From: Shewanella woodyi ATCC 51908
GTDB lineage: Bacteria; Pseudomonadota; Gammaproteobacteria; Enterobacterales; Shewanellaceae
DNA length: 64,000 bases
Direction: 5' to 3'
Assembly: GCF_000019525.1 (NCBI RefSeq)
Contig: NC_010506.1
Span: 5,871,404-5,935,403 of the forward strand
Made by a program: the position numbers and the translations under genes. Shown piece after piece: positions 1 through 11,547 of this stretch (position 1 is the first letter of the stretch; every line of letters starts with the position of its first letter). The notes under the pieces were generated by a model that made no database searches, was not told where the DNA came from, and saw only the letters and a list, made by a program, of their open reading frames with translations.

Positions 1-1634
<1,634 letters not shown>

Positions 1635-2118
1635 ATACAACCCACATAGGTTTTATTTCGCTTGTCACTGCACCGCTATGCTGCGTTCATAAGTCGCACT
1701 CGTCAGTTATGTAGTGAACTACACGCCTTCCTCGTTTACCTTATCGCCTTGCCTAGCATCACATTGACTGCGCTAATCTTCTCTATTGTTCAAACGGGTA
1801 AGTTTGAACGAGATGTATCGCAACTAATGGTGTTTACTTTCGCCAAAAGAATACTCATGAACTTCATTATTAATTGCTATTAAATAGCGTTCATAATGTT
1901 GTTCGGCACTTGATTTAAGTGTTTGAGAACTCAATTATTTATTTCGCATTAATGCTACAAACAACAACCTACAAGTAAGTCACTGTCCCTTTCACATTAA
2001 CACTATCAGCTTTCCAAATTTTTAAAGAACAAGCATCACCGTAAAGGCGTGCCACTCGCTCTAACAAGAACAAGTTATCTGTGTGAACACTCAGCAAATA
2101 TCGAGTTAGTCGTATAGG
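1635..2118 (-). other. 16S–23S spacer without tRNA genes
   Basis: This 484-bp spacer separates 16S from 23S. I find no tRNA-Ile, tRNA-Ala or tRNA-Glu cloverleaf or CCA-ended gene in it. Near the 16S side, at about 2019–2035, the minus strand carries TTGTTCTTTAAAAATTT, a boxA-like antitermination and processing element. The part at about 1660–1800 is richer in short repeated trinucleotides and reads like an inserted intergenic repeat, but I cannot name it. Confidence 0.75.
2019..2035 (-). promoter_or_regulatory. boxA-like antitermination element in the rRNA spacer
   Basis: The minus strand reads TTGTTCTTTAAAAATTT, close to the bacterial boxA core (TGCTCTTTAACAA). Its place just ahead of 23S is where a spacer boxA is expected for Nus-factor loading. 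Confidence 0.6.
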
Positions 2119-3661
<1,543 letters not shown>

Positions 3662-3861
3662 AAAGTTTTTTGTTCTCACCCGATTAAGGATGAAGAACCG
3701 CTCAATGAATTATACTGTTTATATAGTGAATCGAACTAAGTTCGATTCTATGAACACTCATTCATCGAGTAATATTTTTGATTGCTTACATCCCGAAGGA
3801 CAAGAAAGCAATTTCGAATAACTCAACACCTGTGAGTGTCCACACAGATTTCTTGTTTTGA

Positions 3862-3878
3862 ATTGTTAAAGAGCGTTC
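3862..3878 (-). promoter_or_regulatory. boxA of the rRNA leader
   Basis: The minus strand reads CGCTCTTTAACAATTC about 200 nt ahead of the 16S 5' end. This is the classic gammaproteobacterial boxA for NusB/NusE-dependent antitermination of rrn transcription. Confidence 0.8.
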
Positions 3879-3933
3879 GCATCAATCTTTCAGATGCCGC
3901 CGTTGACGCTAGGTCGTTGGCTTGAGGAGGCGT

Positions 3934-3961
3934 ATTCTACACTCTCCGTGGTTGGCGTCAA
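3934..3961 (-). promoter_or_regulatory. rRNA operon promoter (P2-like)
   Basis: On the minus strand TTGACG and TAGAAT are separated by 16 nt, about 270 nt upstream of mature 16S. The 16-nt spacer is typical of growth-rate-controlled rrn promoters. Confidence 0.6.
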
Positions 3962-4206
3962 GCGCTTATTTGAAGAAGTTTTTCAAGCGATGATTTCTTA
4001 ATCAGCAGAGTTAACACTCTCGTAAAAAGAAACAAAACCCGAAGCCCTTAAAGCGTTTGTCACCTAAATCAAATCTCCAAGGAGTTTTGATTCAACCTCG
4101 ACTCTTTTTTATAAAGAGAGAAGAGGTACCGACTATGCTGCAAGTCCCATTCTATCTAGCGTTTGCTAAGAGCGAGTGGCCTGCTGTGCCGTGTCAGTGG
4201 ATGCGC

Positions 4207-4234
4207 ATTATAGGGATTACTCGCAACTGTGCAA
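4207..4234 (-). promoter_or_regulatory. rRNA operon promoter (P1-like)
   Basis: On the minus strand TTGCAC and a perfect TATAAT are separated by 16 nt, followed by a GC-rich GCGC discriminator as in stringently controlled rrn P1 promoters. It is the upstream member of a tandem pair with the promoter at 3934–3961. The 3662–4296 stretch holds no gene, only this leader and promoter region. Confidence 0.7.
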
Positions 4235-4296
4235 GGCCTTTTATTGAGAAAAACGAAATAACAAGATCGGATGCGTAGTTATCAAACGATACGTAC

Positions 4297-4320
4297 AAAA
4301 AAGGGGCTGAAAGCCCCCTT
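4297..4320 (-). terminator. Rho-independent terminator of ccoG
   Basis: On the minus strand GGGGCT and AGCCCC form a 6-bp stem with a 3-nt loop, followed by six T. It lies about 30 nt past the ccoG stop codon. Confidence 0.85.
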
Positions 4321-4352
4321 TAATCTCAATAAACCCTGCTCAAAGGCAAAGA

Positions 4353-5795
4353 TTAGTTACTAAAGAAGCGTGACTCTTGAGTTGCTTCAATCTTCTCACT
4401 ATTAGAATCTGTAGATGAGGGCTCGGCCACCACCTTAAAGTTTATCTTGGTCATGGTTCTGGAAAGGTCCACTGGATCAACTGCGACACTAATGGGCAGG
4501 GTTAACACCTCTCCCCCGTCAATCTTAACCTCTTGTGCTCCATACCAGATATATTCAGGTAAGCCCTCTACAGATAGTTGGTAGTGATGCTCTTGCTCTG
4601 TTTTATTCAGGATTTTTAGGGTAAAGGTGTTTTCTATTAAACCTTCATTGTTTTCCCTAAACAGCTGATTACGATCGCGAATAACATCGACACGCACAGG
4701 TGCGATTGTGGCACTGGCATAAACGAAGATAAGGATCATAACCGTAAGCACGACCCCATAACCAACTAACTTAGGACGTAAGACCTTCTCTTTTATACCA
4801 TCAAGCTTATTTTCAGTAGTATAAGCAATTAAGCCTTTGTCATAGCCCATACGCTCCATCGTGGTATCACAAGCATCAATACAAGCTCCACAGTTAATAC
4901 ACTCATATTGCAGACCATTACGGATATCTATCCCAGTAGGACAAACCTGCACACAGAGATCACAGTCAATACAATCACCTAAACCCATCTCTTTAGGATC
5001 AGCTTTACGGGATCTCGGTCCTCGACTCTCACCTCGTTTAGTATCGTAACCGACTATATAGGTATTCTTATCGAACATAGCAGCTTGGAAACGAGCATAA
5101 GGGCACATATGGATACACATGATCTCGCGCATCCAGCCTGCATTCCCATAAGTAGCTAGAGTAAATAACACCACCCAGAAGTAGATACCGCCACTGGCAC
5201 TAAGGGTAAAGACATCAATATAGACTTCACGAGTGGGCACAAAATAGGACACGAACGTCATTGCAGTAATTAGAGAGATAAGCACCCAAGAGGCATGTTT
5301 GGCTGTTTTACGCCAAAGCTTATTAAAGCTCCATGGCATCTGATCTAGCTTCATTCGCTTATTACGCGCACCTTCAAGCTTTTCTTCAAACCAGATAAAG
5401 ATAAAGGTCCACACAGTTTGTGGGCAGGTATAACCACACCAGACACGTCCGAGGTAGGTTGTCACAAAAAAGAGGCCAAAAGCGGCAATCATCAGAAGTG
5501 CGGCGAGAAGAGTAAGATCTTGCGGCCAGATGGTTAAACCAAATATATGAAACTTCTGCTCAGCTAGGTTAAACCATACCGCCTGTCTATCTCCCCAGGG
5601 GATCCAAGGCAGAATGAGGAAGAACAACATCGCAACCCAACCAAGTCGGGTGCGTAAACGACTCCATAGCCCCTCTACTGCTCTAACGTAGATACGATTA
5701 CGAGGATTAAATCTATCGGCTTTATTAGCATCAGGTTGGTGGATTTTAATCCTGTTAGCCTTTGAATAATCCTTTTTATTAGACTCTGTGCTCAT
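4353..5795 (-). CDS. ccoG: Cytochrome cbb3 oxidase assembly protein CcoG (FixG/RdxA)
   Basis: 480 aa. CcoG is a membrane iron–sulfur protein that reduces copper for assembly of cbb3-type cytochrome c oxidase. The N-terminal half holds several membrane helices (about residues 50–70, 90–113, 165–190, 198–218). It includes the family signature GYTCPQTVWTFIFIWFEE near residue 120. Two ferredoxin-type clusters follow, with CIDCDLCVQVCP and CINCGACIDACD, at about residues 275–310. Another helix near 345–365 leads to a periplasmic Ig-like C-terminal domain. Length is normal for the family. The cbb3 operon itself is not in the window, so the gene stands alone here, between the rRNA promoter region and a divergent small gene. 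Its own terminator follows. Confidence 0.95.
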   Translation of the reverse strand: MSTESNKKDYSKANRIKIHQPDANKADRFNPRNRIYVRAVEGLWSRLRTRLGWVAMLFFLILPWIPWGDRQAVWFNLAEQKFHIFGLTIWPQDLTLLAALLMIAAFGLFFVTTYLGRVWCGYTCPQTVWTFIFIWFEEKLEGARNKRMKLDQMPWSFNKLWRKTAKHASWVLISLITAMTFVSYFVPTREVYIDVFTLSASGGIYFWVVLFTLATYGNAGWMREIMCIHMCPYARFQAAMFDKNTYIVGYDTKRGESRGPRSRKADPKEMGLGDCIDCDLCVQVCPTGIDIRNGLQYECINCGACIDACDTTMERMGYDKGLIAYTTENKLDGIKEKVLRPKLVGYGVVLTVMILIFVYASATIAPVRVDVIRDRNQLFRENNEGLIENTFTLKILNKTEQEHHYQLSVEGLPEYIWYGAQEVKIDGGEVLTLPISVAVDPVDLSRTMTKINFKVVAEPSSTDSNSEKIEATQESRFFSN

Positions 5796-5884
5796 CTTTA
5801 GCAGCCTTACTACTTTAATATTGCTCGAAAATTAGCTTATTATACCTCTTATGATACTCGTTATTCACCAAAGTTGGATCTAAA

Positions 5885-6238
5885 ATGAGAGGCTGGGTTA
5901 TATTAGGATTAGGTGTCGGTTTGCTCTATTACGTAGCAACCGAAACCAATAAACTGGATGAGCCTATCGCTCAATCTGAGGCTATGCTTGAAGAAACTGT
6001 ACGAAAAATACAGGGAATGACAGGCACCACAGCCATTAAAACAGATAATAAAGTCCCTCAATTAAAAAGAGAGATTGCTGAACGTTTATCCCCTAGCGAG
6101 TTAAGCACACTCGATCAAATACTTAGCTCTCCCTCTTCATTACGGAGCTTTAAAGAGGAGTACTGCTCCGGTATCACGCCAAAACACGACAGTTTAAGCC
6201 AAGAAAATATCTATTTTGTCTGTGATAAGCTGAACTAG
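5885..6238 (+). CDS. Small membrane-anchored protein of unknown function
   Basis: 117 aa, not recognised. Residues 4–19 (WVILGLGVGLLYYVAT) form a single hydrophobic helix, probably an N-terminal anchor. The rest is hydrophilic and helical, with two cysteines near the C-terminus. It is divergent from ccoG with an 89-bp gap that must hold both promoters, and it precedes menB in the same direction by about 115 bp. No function can be assigned. Confidence 0.6.
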   Translation: MRGWVILGLGVGLLYYVATETNKLDEPIAQSEAMLEETVRKIQGMTGTTAIKTDNKVPQLKREIAERLSPSELSTLDQILSSPSSLRSFKEEYCSGITPKHDSLSQENIYFVCDKLN

Positions 6239-6352
6239 CTTTCTATACAATTAATCAATCCCAAGCGGCAATTATCTATAGCTGTGATTGACCTGAGTTC
6301 TGTTTAGGCCTAGCCTTTGCTCAATCTAAATTGGGTATAAAGGCTAAATATT

Positions 6353-7258
6353 ATGTCACAACAGGTCTCAGACATTTTCGATCCTAATCTATGGGATCAG
6401 GTATCCGGGTTTGATTTTGAAGATATCACCTATCACAGAGCCAAAGATCAAGGCACTGTGCGTATCGCAATTAACCGCCCAGAATGTCGCAACTCATTCA
6501 GACCTAAAACCGTCGATGAGCTTTTTACTGCTCTAGATCATGCAAGACAATGGTCAGATGTAGGCTGCGTACTTCTTACTGGCAACGGTCCATCAGCTAA
6601 AGATGGTGGCTGGGCATTCTGCGCGGGCGGCGATCAACGTATTCGTGGTAAAGATGGTTATAAGTATGAAGGTGAAGAGGCTAACAGTGCCGATATTGCC
6701 CGTATGGGACGCTTACACATTTTAGAGGTTCAACGACTCATACGTTTTATGCCTAAAATCGTTATTGCCGTAGTCCCTGGCTGGGCTGTAGGCGGCGGCC
6801 ATAGTCTGCACGTGGTTTGTGATCTGACATTAGCCTCTAAAGAACACGCCATCTTTAAGCAGACCGATCCCGATGTGGCTAGCTTTGACTCTGGTTACGG
6901 CAGTGCTTATCTCGCGAAGATGATAGGGCAGAAGCGGGCACGTGAGATCTTCTTCCTTGGTTTTAACTACAGTGCCGATGAAGCGTTTGATATGGGAATG
7001 GTGAACCGCTCTATTCCACATGCCGAACTAGAAACTGAAGCGCTCAACTGGGCCCGTGAGATCAACAGTAAATCGCCAACGGCAATGCGCATGCTCAAGT
7101 ATGGTTTCAATATGGCAGACGACGGTTTAGTTGGACAGCAGCTATTTGCTGGTGAAGCGACACGTTTAGCTTATGGTACAAGTGAAGCTCAAGAGGGACG
7201 TGATGCCTTTCTGGAAAAACGGGATCAGGATTTCTCTAAATTCCCTTGGCACTACTAA
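6353..7258 (+). CDS. menB: 1,4-dihydroxy-2-naphthoyl-CoA synthase (MenB)
   Basis: 301 aa crotonase-fold enzyme that closes the ring of O-succinylbenzoyl-CoA in menaquinone synthesis. The oxyanion-hole segment GGWAFCAGGDQR at about residues 87–98 and the KQTDPDVASFDSGYGS stretch are MenB hallmarks. In the latter, Asp occupies the position that is Gly in E. coli MenB (QTGPKV). From what I know of the family, Asp here marks the longer, bicarbonate-independent type II MenB, as in Mycobacterium. The length agrees with that type. It stands apart from other men genes; menaquinone fits the anaerobic respiration of Shewanella. Confidence 0.92.
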   Translation: MSQQVSDIFDPNLWDQVSGFDFEDITYHRAKDQGTVRIAINRPECRNSFRPKTVDELFTALDHARQWSDVGCVLLTGNGPSAKDGGWAFCAGGDQRIRGKDGYKYEGEEANSADIARMGRLHILEVQRLIRFMPKIVIAVVPGWAVGGGHSLHVVCDLTLASKEHAIFKQTDPDVASFDSGYGSAYLAKMIGQKRAREIFFLGFNYSADEAFDMGMVNRSIPHAELETEALNWAREINSKSPTAMRMLKYGFNMADDGLVGQQLFAGEATRLAYGTSEAQEGRDAFLEKRDQDFSKFPWHY

Positions 7259-7394
7259 TTTACAGCTAATAAGATAAAAGCTTAAAACTTGTAAACCCAT
7301 TAATATATTCACTTTATTGATGGGTTTATAACTATTAAACCTTTCTAATCGACAACTCCTATCAAACTAATCTATCTAAACCTCTTTAAAATAC

Positions 7395-7415
7395 AAATGA
7401 GAACCATTATCATTT
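7395..7415 (+). promoter_or_regulatory. Probable Fur box
   Basis: AAATGAGAACCATTATCATTT is a near-palindromic match to the Fur consensus (GATAATGATAATCATTATC) and lies about 30 nt upstream of the DUF2061 start codon. A second site with the same half-motif precedes the TonB receptor gene at 17.98 kb. Confidence 0.7.
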
Positions 7416-7444
7416 GATTATCGACTTAATAGAGGCAACCCATC

Positions 7445-7639
7445 ATGACTAAAACACTTACCTTTGCAATATTACATTTCAGCGTAGCTTTCACTATTAC
7501 CTACTTGTTGACTGGTAGCATAGTTATCGGTGGAGCAGTTGCCCTTATTGAGCCTAGTGTTAATACCGTTGTTTTTTACTTCCATGAAAAGGTATGGAAG
7601 AGACTTGAAAAAAACAGTAATAACACCATTACCGCATGA
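7445..7639 (+). CDS. DUF2061 small membrane protein
   Basis: 64 aa with two hydrophobic helices (about residues 5–25 and 25–45). It carries the DUF2061 pattern: a histidine in the first helix (LHFSVAF), LTGS, then LIEPSVNTVVFYFHEKVW. The function of the family is unknown. The start is preceded by AGAGGC. The Fur-box-like palindrome just upstream suggests repression by iron, so the protein may act in iron-limited growth. That is inference. Confidence 0.8.
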   Translation: MTKTLTFAILHFSVAFTITYLLTGSIVIGGAVALIEPSVNTVVFYFHEKVWKRLEKNSNNTITA

Positions 7640-7708
7640 GAAAGCGAACATGAGTTTGAGAGCTCCTCTCTCTTAAGTAGAAGAGGAGGCTAGAATCACC
7701 GCTATGCA

Positions 7709-8374
7709 CTAGCTAGATATCTGGTTGGCCTTAATCTCTCTGAGGTAGCGATAGATGGAGTGAACAGAGATATCCAACCGAGTAGCGGCAACTTGCGCAC
7801 TATCTTTAAGCTCAAACACACCGAGATCATAAAGTTGTGTCACAATCTCACGACTCTTTTTAGAGGGAGCAATATCCACATTGCCTCTCACGTCACTATT
7901 AACACTATCAATCGTACTATGCAGTGCTTCATCAATATTACGGGCAAACACCTCTGGCGTGCTGGTCATCTCAGTATTAACCATATTGTCTGGCATCATA
8001 GTGCGCAGTACAGATTGCAGAGGTGCATCCATATCGGTATTGATACACAGCAGTCCAATAGCCCGATTCTGACCATTACGGATTATGGTCGTAATTGAGC
8101 GTAGAGTTTTACCCGTAGCGCATTTAGTTAAATAGGAGTTAGAGATATCCTGGCCAGTTTTTAACTTTAAAAGGGCTAAATTGGTGACAGGTGCACCCAG
8201 CTTTCTCCCAGTGACATGACCATTGGCAATCTTTATCACCGAAGGGTCACGAGAATCTAAGCTATGAAGCACGACTTCGGTATGCTCACCATACATGGCA
8301 GCAATCCCTTCGACGACATTCTCCATCGACCTCAATATCTCAAAATCACTTTTTGTTAGCTCTTGCAGTTTCAC
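7709..8374 (-). CDS. YheO/DauR-like transcriptional regulator
   Basis: 221 aa. The N-terminal two thirds (about residues 8–125) match the YheO-like PAS domain, with EVVLHSLDSRDPSVIKIANGHVTGR and a RAIGLLCINTDMD strand. A C-terminal helix-turn-helix (about 165–218, QVAATRLDISVHSIYRYLREI) binds DNA. The start codon is GTG at 8374, with AGGG a few bases upstream. It follows the cyuA-like gene by 42 bp on the same strand, so it is probably co-transcribed and may sense cysteine or a related amino acid. E. coli uses a different, Lrp-type regulator (CyuR) for cyuPA, so this pairing is notable. Confidence 0.85.
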   Translation of the reverse strand: MKLQELTKSDFEILRSMENVVEGIAAMYGEHTEVVLHSLDSRDPSVIKIANGHVTGRKLGAPVTNLALLKLKTGQDISNSYLTKCATGKTLRSITTIIRNGQNRAIGLLCINTDMDAPLQSVLRTMMPDNMVNTEMTSTPEVFARNIDEALHSTIDSVNSDVRGNVDIAPSKKSREIVTQLYDLGVFELKDSAQVAATRLDISVHSIYRYLREIKANQISS

Positions 8375-8416
8375 ATCTAACCCTTTTATTTATCCATTTC
8401 TATCTACGGTAACGAA

Positions 8417-9694
8417 CTATGCAGACATGATATTGATGATAGTGGTGTCCGTTGATGGCATACCATGACTGATCATCTGGCCAATGTTGATAATCGTTTG
8501 TTCAACATCCTTAGCAATAATCCCCTGCCCAGAAACAGAGCGGGAGTTCATCGCCATTAAGAAGGCTCTTACAGCGGCGCAAGATGAAGTACTAACCTTC
8601 ATTGCACAGGAAGCTTTAGCACCGTCGCAAACCATACCTGAGCTATCACTGATAACATTTTGGATAGCAAAACAGGACTGCTCAAAACTTCCACCAGCCA
8701 AGTATACCATGGCCATCGCAGCCGCAGCACTGGTCACTGTATTGCCACAGAAAGCCGATAGAGGAGGATAATGAGACTTAATATAGATAGCGCCAAGGTG
8801 ACTTAAAATTAACGCTCTCGCCAATTGTTCATCACTGTTTTTATAATGCTTTGCAGCGATAACGACAGGGATCGTCGCAGCAATACCTTGATTACCACTG
8901 CCAAGATTACTCATCGCAGGAAGTGTTGCTCCGCCCATACGCGCATCTGATGCAGCAGCGGTTTCCATCACAATTTTATTCAGCAGATCGTTAGATAAAA
9001 TCCCTTCATCGATACTCTTCTTCATTGTACGACCGACTTCAAGTCCGTAGGAGTTTGTCATCCCCTCATCTGACAACTTGGTATTGAGATCCGCGGCCTG
9101 AAGGATAAATGCTATCTTCTCCAGCTCTACTTGAGTGGCAAACTCATAGATAGAGGCGATATTAATATCGACCCCTTCACAGATAGAGCCTGTAGAGGTT
9201 GCACTTGATTCATCGGCTATAAAATTAATTTTTCCGTTCAGTTGCTTCTCAACAATTAAGGTGTGACCGCCGCAAATTTTAACCAGCGACTCTCTGCCCT
9301 CAAACTTTGCGATAACGCAGCAATAGATAAATTCATCGGTAACGGTACGCTTAACAGACACTTTGCCAGCATCTATCATCTCCTGAGCCTGTAAAACCTG
9401 CTCAGGTGTTATCGCTGCTAATACTTCAAGGCCAGCATCAGCATTGCCGCCAATCGCTCCCGAGGCAGCTGCAATTGCAAGACCTATCTTTCCTGTTCCA
9501 GGAACAAATACTCCCATTGAGTTTTTATAAAGGTTATCCGAAACAAAAACCTCTAATGAGTCAGGCACGGAACAACCTAACTCCTGAACAGCAACCGCTG
9601 CACCATAGGCGGCTGCAATAGGTTCGGTACAGCCAAGCGCAGGTTTAACAACTTGGTTAATGATCTCAATATACTTTTGCCACACTGGTTTCAT
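8417..9694 (-). CDS. cyuA: L-cysteine desulfidase CyuA-like (UPF0597/YhaM)
   Basis: 425 aa, normal length for the UPF0597 family. These are [4Fe–4S] enzymes that break L-cysteine into pyruvate, sulfide and ammonia. GCTEP near residue 21 and [16 protein letters not shown] near residue 350 carry the cysteines expected to hold the cluster. [19 protein letters not shown] near residue 255 matches the serine-dehydratase alpha-like fold. It heads a two-gene operon with the YheO-like regulator and diverges from a HAAAP-family permease. Together these form an uptake-and-breakdown locus. Confidence 0.88.
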   Translation of the reverse strand: MKPVWQKYIEIINQVVKPALGCTEPIAAAYGAAVAVQELGCSVPDSLEVFVSDNLYKNSMGVFVPGTGKIGLAIAAASGAIGGNADAGLEVLAAITPEQVLQAQEMIDAGKVSVKRTVTDEFIYCCVIAKFEGRESLVKICGGHTLIVEKQLNGKINFIADESSATSTGSICEGVDINIASIYEFATQVELEKIAFILQAADLNTKLSDEGMTNSYGLEVGRTMKKSIDEGILSNDLLNKIVMETAAASDARMGGATLPAMSNLGSGNQGIAATIPVVIAAKHYKNSDEQLARALILSHLGAIYIKSHYPPLSAFCGNTVTSAAAAMAMVYLAGGSFEQSCFAIQNVISDSSGMVCDGAKASCAMKVSTSSCAAVRAFLMAMNSRSVSGQGIIAKDVEQTIINIGQMISHGMPSTDTTIINIMSA

Positions 9695-9950
9695 GGGAAT
9701 ACCTTCAAATATTTTTTCATTTTAGCGCTAGCTAACATTGCAACATTATTTTCATTATCAAGTAAAAATGCAACTTAATTTTAGTTTTATATCGAAAAAC
9801 AGTAGAGAGAAACGCTATAGATCCCATATACAAAGCAGTTTAAGAGCTTTGTCTCGCATTACAAATAAGTTAAGTGATTTTGGTTGTGGAGTTTAAAATG
9901 TTCAAATATATTTGCGCAATAAAATAAAACAATATCAATTAGGGTGATGT

Positions 9951-11252
9951 ATGACTGCAAGTATTGCGACAGTAGAGATATCCCGCGACACCTCAACGGC
10001 TGCGGAATGGAAAGAAGCGACTCGATTTGACAGTACCGATTGGGGCTGGATTGTAATGAGTATAGGTATGGCCATAGGTGCAGGTATCGTTTTCTTACCT
10101 ATACAAGTTGGCGTAATGGGTCTTTGGGTATTTTTACTCTCCTCCATTATTGGCTACCCAGCCATGTACCTATTTCAAAAACTGTTTATTAATACATTAG
10201 CTGAATCTAAAAAGTGTACCGATTATCCTGGTGTAATTTCAGGTTATCTTGGTAAAAACTGGGGAGTTGCATTAGGGGTACTCTACTTCTTAATGTTAGT
10301 GATCTGGGTGCTGGTTTACTCACTCGCAGTCACCAATGACAGCGCCTCCTATCTCCACTCATTCGGCGTTACCGAAGGAGATCTAAGTGATAATGTTTTC
10401 TACGGTTTAGGCCTTATCTGCGTACTAGTTTTCATCGGCTCTAAAGGCGAAAAGCTGCTGTTTAAACTGTCAGGCTTTATGGCTGTAACAGTTCTCTGTC
10501 TCGTTGGCGTGATGGGTGTACTTCTGATCGCTCGTTGGGATATCAACAATATTCCTGAGATGGGCCAATTTGGCTCTATGATGAAAGATGCGATTATCAC
10601 CTTGCCATTTACCCTAACCTCAATTCTCTTTATTCAATCATTGAGCCCTATGGTTATCTCATACCGAGCCCATGAAAAATCAATTGAGGTGGCACGCTAT
10701 AAATCAACACGTGCAATGACAATAGCCTTCTCTCTCCTCTTCGTTATTGTGTTCTTCTTCGCGGTATCGTTCACCTTTGCCATTAGCCAAGAACAAGCCA
10801 CAGAAGCGATGAATAAGAACATCTCTGCTCTTGCTATTATTGCGCATTACTTTCCAGGGAGCTGGGCAACGATTACAGGTGTGGTGATTAATATCTTCGC
10901 CATTGTGACCTCATTCTTTGGTGTATTCCTCGCATTCAAGGAAGCCTGTAAAGGTTTGGCGATGAATCTACTGCTACGTAAATTCAAAGAGTCTCAAGTA
11001 AATAAGGCGAAAGTAGATAAGCTAGTTACTGTCTTTATTATCTTACTCGCATGGTCAGCTATCGCACTTAATGCGCCTATCTTGTCATTTACTTCAATCT
11101 GCAGCCCTATCTTTGGTCTGGTTGGTTGTTTAATCCCAGCTTACCTAGTGTATAAAGTGCCACAGTTAAACAAGTATAAAGGTCCAGCAACTAACTTCAT
11201 CATTATCACTGGTGTACTCCTTTGTATATCTCCCTTTATTGCATTTAGCTAA
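9951..11252 (+). CDS. HAAAP-family amino acid permease (CyuP/YhaO-like)
   Basis: 433 aa with about eleven membrane helices. It begins with the family pattern DWGWIVMSIGMAIGAGIVFLPIQVGVMGLW. Closest families by eye are the E. coli serine and cysteine carriers SdaC and YhaO (CyuP). Divergence from the cyuA-like gene across a 256-bp shared promoter region supports cysteine as substrate, but serine cannot be excluded. The ATG lies 4 nt after AGGGTGAT. Two hairpins with T-rich tails follow the stop. Confidence 0.85.
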   Translation: MTASIATVEISRDTSTAAEWKEATRFDSTDWGWIVMSIGMAIGAGIVFLPIQVGVMGLWVFLLSSIIGYPAMYLFQKLFINTLAESKKCTDYPGVISGYLGKNWGVALGVLYFLMLVIWVLVYSLAVTNDSASYLHSFGVTEGDLSDNVFYGLGLICVLVFIGSKGEKLLFKLSGFMAVTVLCLVGVMGVLLIARWDINNIPEMGQFGSMMKDAIITLPFTLTSILFIQSLSPMVISYRAHEKSIEVARYKSTRAMTIAFSLLFVIVFFFAVSFTFAISQEQATEAMNKNISALAIIAHYFPGSWATITGVVINIFAIVTSFFGVFLAFKEACKGLAMNLLLRKFKESQVNKAKVDKLVTVFIILLAWSAIALNAPILSFTSICSPIFGLVGCLIPAYLVYKVPQLNKYKGPATNFIIITGVLLCISPFIAFS

Positions 11253-11262
11253 CCTGCTCATA

Positions 11263-11290
11263 GACGCCCTTTAGGGGCGTTTATTTTTTC
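11263..11290 (+). terminator. Rho-independent terminator of the permease gene
   Basis: GACGCCC and GGGGCGT pair around TTTA and are followed by TTATTTTTT, 11 nt past the stop codon. Confidence 0.85.
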
Positions 11291-11302
11291 CAGACAAAAA
11301 AA

Positions 11303-11330
11303 TTCCCGCTATAAGCGGGAGTTTTCTTTT
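11303..11330. terminator. Second hairpin, possible bidirectional terminator
   Basis: CCCGCT and AGCGGG pair around a 3-nt loop, with T-rich sequence on the plus side and a run of seven A on the other flank. It follows the first terminator directly. The remaining ~215 bp up to 11547 hold no gene. Confidence 0.55.
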
Positions 11331-11547
11331 AAATATAGACCAAAACCAGATAAGCGCGAATTCCCCCTCAACCAAGTATGACTAAGCCAGCATAAACTCC
11401 CGCTAATTTAGAGGTGACCGACTCCTTTTTTGAGCACTTCAGATACCTACCCAAGTTAACTAGAACAGTAAGATATTGTCTGTAAATACAAAAATAATTC
11501 CAAAATATATAAAAAGGTATAACAACGCCTAACGATGGAGCTTATCA

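Noticed and set aside
7760..8098. 112-aa plus-strand frame opposite the YheO-like gene
   Set aside because: It is antisense to a well-supported gene, has an unnatural composition and no ribosome site.
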